Shown here: positions 29,473 through 36,529 of the stretch, in pieces
How positions within the stretch are numbered: position 1 is the stretch's first letter
How the letters are laid out: each line of letters begins with the position of its first letter
Origin: Rubrivivax sp.
GTDB lineage: Bacteria > Pseudomonadota > Gammaproteobacteria > Burkholderiales > Burkholderiaceae_C
Length of the DNA: 64,000 bases
NCBI GenBank assembly: GCA_019635315.1
Contig: JAHBZT010000003.1
Location: 620,001-684,000, forward strand
Reading direction: 5' to 3'
The notes under the pieces: generated by a model
Seen by the model: only the letters and a program-made list of their open reading frames with translations
What the model was told of the DNA's origin: nothing
The model's database searches: none
Program-made: the position numbers and the translations under genes

Positions 29473-31415
29473 GCCGCCCTCCGCAGCGCCGGGAACAGCT
29501 TGGCGTCGACGATCTTCAGCGTGGCGCTGACGCTGCCGCTGCGGCCGTCCTCGAACTTGACCGCGGTCTCGATGAACTGCTCGGACTTGCCGCCGTACAG
29601 CGCGTCGACCAGCACCTGGTACTTGTCGCCGATGTAGCCGCGGCGCACCTTGCGCGTGCGCGTCAGCTCGCCGTCGTCGGCGTCCAGTTCCTTGTGCAGC
29701 ACGAGGAAGCGGCTGATCTGGCTGCCGGCCAGCTTCTCGTCGGCCGCGAGGTCGGCATTGACCTTCTCGACGCAGTCCTTCACCAGCGCCAGCACCTCGG
29801 GCTTGCCGGCGAGGTCCGTGTAGCCGGCATAGGGCAGGTTGCGCCGCTCGGCCCAGTTGCCCACGGCCTCGAAGTCGATGTTGACGAAGGCGCAGACCTT
29901 CTCGCGCTTGTCGCCGAAGGCCACCGCCTCCTTGATGAACGGGAAGAACTTGAGCTTGTTCTCGACGTACTTGGGCGCGAACATCGCGCCGTCGCTGGGG
30001 CCGCCCATCAGGCGGCCGACGTCCTTGGCGCGGTCGATGATCTTCAGGTGCCCGCCGGCGTCCAGGAAGCCGGCGTCGCCGGTGCGGTACCAGCCATCGG
30101 CGGTCAGCACCTCGGCCGTGGCCTCGGGGTTCTTGTAGTAGGCCTTCAGCAGGCCCGGGCTCTTGACCAGGATCTCGCCGCTGTCGGTGACGCGGATCTC
30201 CACGCCCTCGATCGGCACGCCCACCGTGTCGGCCTTGACCTCGTGGTCGGGCTGCAGGCACACGAAGACCGCGGTCTCGGTGCTGCCGTAGAGCTGCTTC
30301 AGGTTGATGCCGATGGCGCGGTAGAAGGTGAACAGGTCCGGGCCGATCGCCTCGCCTGCCGTGTAGGCCACGCGCACGCGGCTCAGGCCCAGCGTGTTGC
30401 GCAGCGGGCCGTAGACGAAGAGGTTGCCCAGCGCGTACTTGGCCTTGTCCAGCGCGCCGACCGGCTGGCCGTCCATGATGGCCGGGCCGACGCGGCGCGC
30501 CAGGTCCATCGCGCGGTGGAACATCCAGCGCTTCAGCGCCCCGGCGTCCTCCATGCGGATCATCACGCTGGTCAGCAGGCCCTCGAAGACCCGCGGCGGC
30601 GCGAAGTAGTAGGTGGGTCCGATCTCCTTCAGGTCGATCATCACCGTGGCCGCGCTCTCCGGGCAGTTGACCACGTAGCCGCAGGCCAGCCACTGCGCGT
30701 AGCTGAAGATGTTCTGACCGATCCAGGCCGGCGGCAGGTAGGCCAGCACCTCGTCGGCTGGCCCCAGCTTGTCGAAGCGCGCGCCGGCGCTGGCGCGGTC
30801 CAGCAGCGTGAAGTGCGTGTGCACGACGCCCTTGGGGTTGCCGGTGGTGCCGCTGGTGAAGAACATCGCGGCCACGTCCTGCGGGTCGGCCTTCGCGACC
30901 TCGGCGTCGAAGAAGCCGGCGTGCGCGGCGTCGAAGGCGCGGCCGGCCTCCAGCAGCGCGTCCAGCGATGCCAGGCCCGGTTCGCTGTAGTTGCGCAGGC
31001 CGCGGCCGTCGTCGTACCAGATGCGCGCCAGCTGCGGGCAGGTCTCGCGCAGCTCGAGCATCTTGTCGACCTGCTCCTGGTCCTCGACGACGACGAAGCG
31101 GACCTCGGCGTTGTTGATCGGAAACTGGTATTCGGTGGCCACCGCGTCCTGGTACAGCGGCACCGGCACCGCGCCCAGCGACTGCGCGGCCAGCATCGCG
31201 GCATACAGGCGCGGGCGGTTTTCGCCGACCACGACCAGGTGCTCGCCGCGCTGCAGCCCGGCCTCGGCCAGGCCGCAGGCCATGTGCCGCACCATCTGCG
31301 CCAGGTCGGCCCAGGTGGTGGTCTGCCAGATGCCGTAGACCTTCTCGCGCAGCGCGGCGGCCTGCGGGCGCTGCTTCGCGTGGTCCAGCATCAGCCGGGG
31401 AAACGTCGTCTGCAC
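29469..31415 (-). CDS. AMP-dependent long-chain acyl-CoA synthetase
   Basis: A 648-residue adenylate-forming enzyme. The ATP motif is FFTSGTTGNPKGVVHTH near residue 180, followed by GSTETAVFVCLQPDHE and GWYRTGDAGFLDAGGHLKIIDRAK. It looks like the FadD15-type long-chain branch and should activate an acid through an acyl-AMP intermediate. The start is a GTG at 31415 with AGGAGA nine bases upstream; earlier in-frame codons are not supported. It is first in the Liv operon and is divergent from a Crp/Fnr regulator. The substrate could be an aromatic acid rather than a fatty acid given the neighbouring PaaK-like ligase. Confidence 0.9.
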   Translation of the reverse strand: MQTTFPRLMLDHAKQRPQAAALREKVYGIWQTTTWADLAQMVRHMACGLAEAGLQRGEHLVVVGENRPRLYAAMLAAQSLGAVPVPLYQDAVATEYQFPINNAEVRFVVVEDQEQVDKMLELRETCPQLARIWYDDGRGLRNYSEPGLASLDALLEAGRAFDAAHAGFFDAEVAKADPQDVAAMFFTSGTTGNPKGVVHTHFTLLDRASAGARFDKLGPADEVLAYLPPAWIGQNIFSYAQWLACGYVVNCPESAATVMIDLKEIGPTYYFAPPRVFEGLLTSVMIRMEDAGALKRWMFHRAMDLARRVGPAIMDGQPVGALDKAKYALGNLFVYGPLRNTLGLSRVRVAYTAGEAIGPDLFTFYRAIGINLKQLYGSTETAVFVCLQPDHEVKADTVGVPIEGVEIRVTDSGEILVKSPGLLKAYYKNPEATAEVLTADGWYRTGDAGFLDAGGHLKIIDRAKDVGRLMGGPSDGAMFAPKYVENKLKFFPFIKEAVAFGDKREKVCAFVNIDFEAVGNWAERRNLPYAGYTDLAGKPEVLALVKDCVEKVNADLAADEKLAGSQISRFLVLHKELDADDGELTRTRKVRRGYIGDKYQVLVDALYGGKSEQFIETAVKFEDGRSGSVSATLKIVDAKLFPALRRAA

Positions 31416-31518
31416 TGCTCGTCTCCTGCTGTGCACTGCGGCCGGCGACGGCGCTGCAGGGGCAGCGCAGGCGGTGCCGGCTCTGACTGCGCATTGTGGG
31501 CGGGACTTTGACGTCAGG

Positions 31519-31536
31519 TTGTCGTTGCGACGACAA
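31519..31536. promoter_or_regulatory. Inverted-repeat operator between Crp/Fnr regulator gene and Liv operon
   Basis: TTGTCGT-TGCG-ACGACAA is a perfect 7+4+7 inverted repeat with the spacing and TTG..CAA ends of Crp/Fnr-family sites (Fnr: TTGAT-N4-ATCAA). It lies about midway between the divergent genes, 54 bases before the regulator start. Confidence 0.75.
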
Positions 31537-31589
31537 TCCAAGGGTTCGCACTGACAGGATTTATCCGGACCGCTCCGAGAGCCTCCACG

Positions 31590-32324
31590 ATGCGCGCGCA
31601 GGCCTTTCCGTCAGCTTCGTATGCCACCGCGGTGCAGCCCTCGCGATCGCGCGCCGCCGCGCCGGAGGACCTGCGCAGCATCCCCTGGCTGGCGCGGCTG
31701 GACGACGAGGAGCGTGCACGCGTGCTGGCCGACCTGCGCGTCGTGCAGGTCGAGACGGGCGAACTGGTGTGCCGCGTCGGGCGCCCGGTCAGCTGGTGGT
31801 TCGGCGTCGTCGACGGGCTGCTGAAGATGAGCAACGACAGCGCCGTGGGCATGCCCATCACCTTCACCGGCGTGCCGCCGGGCGGCTGGTTCGGCGAGGG
31901 CACGGTGCTGAAGATGGAGAGCTACCGCTACAACATCCAGGCCCTGCGCCGCAGCCTGGTGGCGGGCATCCCGGCTCAGACCTTCCACTGGCTGCTGGAC
32001 CGCAGCATCGGCTTCAACCGCTTCGTGATGATGCAGCTCAACGAGCGGCTGGGCCAGTTCATCGCCGCGCGCGAGATCGACCGCCTGACCCACCCCGACG
32101 CGCGCGTGGCGCGCAGCCTGGCGGCGCTGTTCCACCCGCTGCTGTACCCGGGCGTGGGCGAGCTGCTGCGCATCACGCAGCAGGAACTGGGCTACCTGGT
32201 CGGCCTGAGCCGGCAGCGCGTGAACGAGGCGCTGCGGGCGCTGCAGGCCGCGGGGGTGATCGAGGTCACCTATGGCGGGGTGCGGGTGCTGGACCTGGAG
32301 AGGCTGCGGCGCTACGGCAGCTGA
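31590..32324 (+). CDS. Crp/Fnr-family transcriptional regulator
   Basis: A 244-residue regulator with an N-terminal cyclic-nucleotide-like beta barrel (about residues 35-140) and a C-terminal winged helix (about 165-235). The recognition helix region is TQQELGYLVGLSRQRVNEAL. It has no Fnr-type cysteine cluster, so it is not an oxygen sensor of that kind; the effector is probably a small molecule, perhaps an acyl- or aryl-CoA made by the operon enzymes, but this is inference. The barrel reads EGTVLKMESYRYN rather than the canonical cAMP-binding GE..LL..RSA motif. Divergent from the Liv operon. Confidence 0.88.
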   Translation: MRAQAFPSASYATAVQPSRSRAAAPEDLRSIPWLARLDDEERARVLADLRVVQVETGELVCRVGRPVSWWFGVVDGLLKMSNDSAVGMPITFTGVPPGGWFGEGTVLKMESYRYNIQALRRSLVAGIPAQTFHWLLDRSIGFNRFVMMQLNERLGQFIAAREIDRLTHPDARVARSLAALFHPLLYPGVGELLRITQQELGYLVGLSRQRVNEALRALQAAGVIEVTYGGVRVLDLERLRRYGS

Positions 32325-32420
32325 ACCCGGCCTGCGACCGGTGCGCGGCGCCTGCCGCCGCGCCGGCTGGTATGGTCCGGCCATGCACCGCGAAGCGACC
32401 GGCTGCCGGCACCCGGTGGC

Positions 32421-34001
32421 ATGACCGCCCCCGACTGGATCGTCATCACGCTGTACCTGGCCGCCACGCTGGGCCTGTCGGCCTGGCTGGCGCGGCGGCA
32501 GCGCACGCCGGAGGACTATTACGTCGGCGGGCGCACGCTGCCCTGGTGGGCACTGGCGGTGTCGATCCTGGCCACGCAGTCCTCGGCCAATTCCTTCCTC
32601 GGCATCCCGGCCTACGTCGCGCTGGTGCCCGGTGGCGGCATGACCTGGCTGCAGTACGAGCTGGCGCTGCCGCTGGCCATGCTGGTCGTGATGCTGGTGC
32701 TGGCGCCGGTGCTGCGCGGGCTGGCGCTGGTCTCGGTCTACGAATACCTGGAGCGCCGCTTCGACCGCGCCACGCGGCTGGTGCTGTCGGCGGTCTTCCT
32801 GCTCTCGCGCGGGCTGGCCACCGGGGTGGCGGTGTATGCGGCGGCGGTGGTCGTGCAGGTCTGCACCGGGCTGCCGCTGGGCTGGTGCATCGTCGGTGTC
32901 GGCGGGCTGACGGTGGTCTACGACACCATGGGCGGCATGCGCGCGGTGGTCTGGACCGACGTCGTGCAGATGGCGGTGCTGCTGGCCGGCATCGTGGTCT
33001 GCGCGGCCTTCGCGTGGCAGCTGGCCGGCGGCGGCGCGGGCATCGTCGCCGCGCTGGACCCGTCTCGGCTGGCCGCGGTGGAGTGGGGCCATGGCCTGGG
33101 CGACGGCGCGCGTGCGCCGCTGTGGGGCTTCGTGCTCGGCGGCCTCGTGCTCTACATCGCCTACTACGGCGTCGACCAGAGCCAGGTCCAGCGCCAGCTC
33201 TCGGCCAGCGACGTGAAGGGCGCGCAGCGCGCGCTGCTGCTCAACGGCCTGGCGCGCTTTCCGCTCACGCTGGCCTACTGCGCGCTGGGGCTGGCGGTCG
33301 GCGCCGTCTTCGTCGGCCACGAGGCGCTGCGCACCGCGGTGCCGGAGAACCGGCTCGACTACCTGATGCCGCGCTTCATCGAGCTCTACCTGCCGGTGGG
33401 CGTGCGCGGGCTGCTGGTGGCGGCCATCCTGGCCGCCGCGATGTCCAGCCTGGACTCGGCGCTCAACAGCCTGTCGGCGGCGACGCTGCGCGACTTCGTC
33501 GAGCCGCATGTCGCCGACCGCCACCGCCTGCTGGCGTCGCGGCTGGTGACCGTGGGCTGGGGCCTGGCCATCGTCGGCTTCGGCTTCGTCGTCGGCGACC
33601 TCGCCAGCAGCGTGGTCGAGGGCATCAACCGCATCGGCGCGCTGTTCTACGGCCCGCTGCTGGCGGCTTTCGGCTGCGGCATCCTGGACCGCCGCGCGCG
33701 CGGGCCCGGCGTGCTGGCCGGCGTGGTCGCCGGGCTCGCGCTGAACCTGGTGCTGGCCTACGGCCTGGGGCCGCAGCTGTTCTGGATGTGGTGGAACATC
33801 TCCGGCCTGGTCGCCGCCGTCGTCGTGACCTGGCTCGTCAGCAGGCTGCTGCCGCCGCCCGCGCCGGCGCAGTTGCAGGGCACGACGCTGTCGTGGCCGG
33901 CGCTGGCGCGGTCGTTCGCCGCCGGGCGCCGCGTCTACCTCGGGCTGCTCGGCTACGGCATCGCGATGGCCGCGGTGGCGGTATGGCTGGGCGTGCGCTG
34001 A
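32421..34001 (+). CDS. Sodium:solute symporter (SSS family)
   Basis: A 526-residue membrane protein with about thirteen helices. Family marks are the start LYLAATLGLSAWLARRQRTPEDYYVGGRTLPWWA, here from residue 10, then the sodium-site helix AAAMSSLDSALNSLSAATLRDF near residue 340. It imports a solute with sodium across the inner membrane. The N-terminal YYVGGR pattern is shared by sugar and inositol transporters such as SglT as well as by carboxylate symporters. The next gene, a Gfo/Idh/MocA enzyme on the same strand, is only 64 bp away and may process the solute. Confidence 0.92.
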   Translation: MTAPDWIVITLYLAATLGLSAWLARRQRTPEDYYVGGRTLPWWALAVSILATQSSANSFLGIPAYVALVPGGGMTWLQYELALPLAMLVVMLVLAPVLRGLALVSVYEYLERRFDRATRLVLSAVFLLSRGLATGVAVYAAAVVVQVCTGLPLGWCIVGVGGLTVVYDTMGGMRAVVWTDVVQMAVLLAGIVVCAAFAWQLAGGGAGIVAALDPSRLAAVEWGHGLGDGARAPLWGFVLGGLVLYIAYYGVDQSQVQRQLSASDVKGAQRALLLNGLARFPLTLAYCALGLAVGAVFVGHEALRTAVPENRLDYLMPRFIELYLPVGVRGLLVAAILAAAMSSLDSALNSLSAATLRDFVEPHVADRHRLLASRLVTVGWGLAIVGFGFVVGDLASSVVEGINRIGALFYGPLLAAFGCGILDRRARGPGVLAGVVAGLALNLVLAYGLGPQLFWMWWNISGLVAAVVVTWLVSRLLPPPAPAQLQGTTLSWPALARSFAAGRRVYLGLLGYGIAMAAVAVWLGVR

Positions 34002-34065
34002 ACCTCCGGCGCGCGGCATGATCGCAACGAAGTCCGACCGACGACGAAGAGCAAGGAAGCCCCCG

Positions 34066-35478
34066 ATGTCCCTCCGCCAGTTCATCGCCTCGCGCAGCCT
34101 GGTGCGCACGCTCAGCGCGCTGAAGAACAACATCGTCTACAGCTGGACCGAGGCCTCGCGCATGCTGGGGCTGGACGAGGACCTGTACGAGCACCCGCTG
34201 CACCGCGAACTGGACCAGCCGGTGCGCGTGCTGCTGATCGGCGCCGGCCACCGCGGCAGCATCTATGCCGACTACGCCATCAAGAGCCCGCGCGAGATGA
34301 AGATCGTCGGCGTCGCCGACCCCAACCCGCGCCGGCTGGAGCGCATCGCCGAGATGCACGCGGTGCCGATGGCGCACTGCTTCCACGACGCCGGCGCCGC
34401 ACTGTCGGTGCCGAAGTTCGCCGACGCGGTGATCGTCGCCACGCCGGACAAGCAGCACACGATCCCGGCGCTGCGCGCGCTGGAGAAGGGCTACGACCTG
34501 CTGCTCGAGAAGCCCATCGCGCCGACCGAGGCCGAGTGCCGCCAGATCCTGGCCGCCGCGCAGGCCAGCGGCTGCATCGTCGGCGTGTGCCACGTGCTGC
34601 GCTACACGCCCTACTTCCGCGAGCTGAAGGCGCTGCTGGACAGCGGCATCATCGGCCAGATCGTCAGCGTGCAGCACCTGGAGCCCATCGAGCACACGCA
34701 CATGACGCACAGCTACGTGCGCGGCAACTGGCGCAACAGCACGACGGCCACGCCCATCATCCTGGCCAAGAGCTGCCACGACACCGACATCATCCGCTGG
34801 CTGGTCGGCTCGCACGCCGACGAGGTGCACTGCTTCGGCAACCTGAAGTGGTTCAAGGAGGCCAATGCGCCGGCCGGCAGCACCGAGCGCTGCACCGACG
34901 GCTGCGCGGTCGAGCGCGACTGCCCCTATTCGGCGCTGCAGATCTACTGGCGCGACCGCAAGCGCCTGTATGTCTTCGACCTGCCGCCCGACGAGAGCCA
35001 GTGGAGCGACCTCATCCTGCAGGGCCTGAAGACCACCGACTACGGGCGCTGCGTCTACCGCATGGACAACGACCAGCCGGACCACCTGACGGTCAACATC
35101 CTGTTCGGCAACGGCGTCACCGCCGGCTTCAGCATGGAGGCCTTCGTCAGCTACGAGGGCCGGCGCACCCGCATCATGGGCAGCATGGGCGACATCGTCG
35201 GCAACATGGAGAGCTTCACGCTGACCACCTTCAAGGACGGCAAGCGCCGCAGCTGGAGCCTGAAGACCGACGCCCATGGCGGCGGCGACCACCGCATGGT
35301 CAAGGACTGGGTGCAGGCCGTGGGCCAGCGCAACCCGGCGCTGCTGTCGAGCCCGATCGAGGAGTCGGTCGAAAGCCACCTGATCGCCTTCGCGGCCGAG
35401 AAGAGCCGGCTGCAGCGCACGATCGAGAAGGTGCGGCTGGACCCGGCGCCGGCCGACGAGGCGATGGCGGCGGACTGA
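34066..35478 (+). CDS. Gfo/Idh/MocA-family oxidoreductase with cysteine-containing insert
   Basis: A 470-residue NAD(P)-dependent oxidoreductase, longer than the usual 330-400. A 50-residue N-terminal extension precedes the Rossmann motif (VLLIGAGHRGSIYADYA, near residue 55). The EKP motif is intact (LLLEKPIAPTEAEC) and the catalytic DxxxH-like region reads AKSCHDTDIIRWLVG. An insert near residue 285 has RCTDGCAVERDCPYSA, three cysteines in CxxxCx5C spacing, which could bind metal. AAGGA precedes the ATG. It probably acts on a sugar, inositol or related polyol imported by the symporter upstream. Confidence 0.85.
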   Translation: MSLRQFIASRSLVRTLSALKNNIVYSWTEASRMLGLDEDLYEHPLHRELDQPVRVLLIGAGHRGSIYADYAIKSPREMKIVGVADPNPRRLERIAEMHAVPMAHCFHDAGAALSVPKFADAVIVATPDKQHTIPALRALEKGYDLLLEKPIAPTEAECRQILAAAQASGCIVGVCHVLRYTPYFRELKALLDSGIIGQIVSVQHLEPIEHTHMTHSYVRGNWRNSTTATPIILAKSCHDTDIIRWLVGSHADEVHCFGNLKWFKEANAPAGSTERCTDGCAVERDCPYSALQIYWRDRKRLYVFDLPPDESQWSDLILQGLKTTDYGRCVYRMDNDQPDHLTVNILFGNGVTAGFSMEAFVSYEGRRTRIMGSMGDIVGNMESFTLTTFKDGKRRSWSLKTDAHGGGDHRMVKDWVQAVGQRNPALLSSPIEESVESHLIAFAAEKSRLQRTIEKVRLDPAPADEAMAAD

Positions 35479-36327
35479 TCAGCGCCGGCCGGCCGCGGCG
35501 GCACGCCGGTGCGGCCCGGCGCGCCCGGCCAGCGCGAGCAGTCCGCAGAGCGACAGCGCGACGGTGGCCGGTTCCGGGATCGTCGTGACCACCAGCAGCG
35601 GCGTCTTCGGGTCGCCGCCCGGGAGGTCCGGTCCGGTGAAACCGAAAGGCTGCTGCGGGAAGGCCGGCGGCTCGGCGCTGGGCACCAGACCGCCGAGCAC
35701 GACCGGGCCGCCGGCGAACGCCGACAGGTAGGCCAGCGCCGCCGGCCCGAGGGTGATCTCGACGAAACTGTCGTCGGCGGCCGGCGTCAGCACGATGCCG
35801 CCCAGCGTCAGCGCGCCGTCGCCGAGCACCGCGTACAGCGTCGCGGCCGCCATCACCAGCGGGTCGGACGGCGAGTCGAAGTCCGCCGGCCCGGCGCCAG
35901 CGGCCAGCGCCGCCGCCAGGCCCACGGCCGCCGGCATGTCGGTGGTCTCCTTCAGCACGTAGAGCTCGAACGCGTCGGCGGTCTCCAGCGTGCCGGTCCA
36001 CAGCACCAGCTTGGCGGCGACGATGGGCGCGGCGGCCGGCGACAGGTCGAAGACGAAATAGTTCTTGCGGAACATCGGCGCCAGCGGCGCGAACAGCGCC
36101 CCGGTGCCGTAGTGAAGCTCGAAACCGGCGGAGTAGTTGTACGTGGCGGCCGAAACGACGGTGCCGTCGCCCTTGGCCGACCCGCCGGCCTCGGTGACGA
36201 AGCCGGCGTCGGTCGCGGGCAGCGCCAGTTCGGCCGCCGCTGCCGGGGTGGCGGCGACCGAGGCCAGCACGGCCAGCACGACGGCCCCCTGCACGAATGC
36301 GTTGCGGCAAGCGGTGGCGACCTGCAT
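35479..36327 (-). CDS. PEP-CTERM sorting-domain protein (1)
   Basis: A 282-residue exported protein. Sec signal (VQGAVVLAVLASVAATPAAA), a mostly beta-type middle domain with YNYSAGFELHYGTGALF and FVFDLSP, and a C-terminal sorting signal: TIPEPATVALSLCGLLAL followed by a basic tail (PHRRAAAAGRR). PEP-CTERM proteins are recognised by exosortase and placed in the envelope or exopolysaccharide matrix. GGAGG lies before the ATG. No exosortase is visible in the window. The middle domain function is unknown. Confidence 0.85.
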   Translation of the reverse strand: MQVATACRNAFVQGAVVLAVLASVAATPAAAAELALPATDAGFVTEAGGSAKGDGTVVSAATYNYSAGFELHYGTGALFAPLAPMFRKNYFVFDLSPAAAPIVAAKLVLWTGTLETADAFELYVLKETTDMPAAVGLAAALAAGAGPADFDSPSDPLVMAAATLYAVLGDGALTLGGIVLTPAADDSFVEITLGPAALAYLSAFAGGPVVLGGLVPSAEPPAFPQQPFGFTGPDLPGGDPKTPLLVVTTIPEPATVALSLCGLLALAGRAGPHRRAAAAGRR

Positions 36328-36529
36328 GGCATCCTCCGGCAGCAGCCCGGACGAAGGCGCAAGCTGCGCGCCGTGGTCTGCGCTGTCAATGCCCCGTCCG
36401 CGGGGGGAAGGCGCCGGCGGCCCGCAGCGACCCGGCCTGCGGCCGCACCCGTCGCCACGCCCTGGGGTCATGCCGCAGGCCCCTACACTGCGCGGGTCCC
36501 TGTTGCCGCCGCCGCGCCGGCCCACTGCC

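Noticed and set aside
25045-29637. A 1530-residue open frame on the plus strand opposite the Liv operon
   Set aside because: It is the antisense of livF to livG, rich in His, Gln, Asp and Arg as expected from the complement of GC-rich codons, with no domain signature. The minus-strand genes are certain.
36470-36529. ATG at 36470 as the start of the M16 peptidase
   Set aside because: A -10-like TACACT lies downstream of it at 36484-36489, so the transcript probably starts after this ATG; the GTG at 36530 gives a normal signal peptide.
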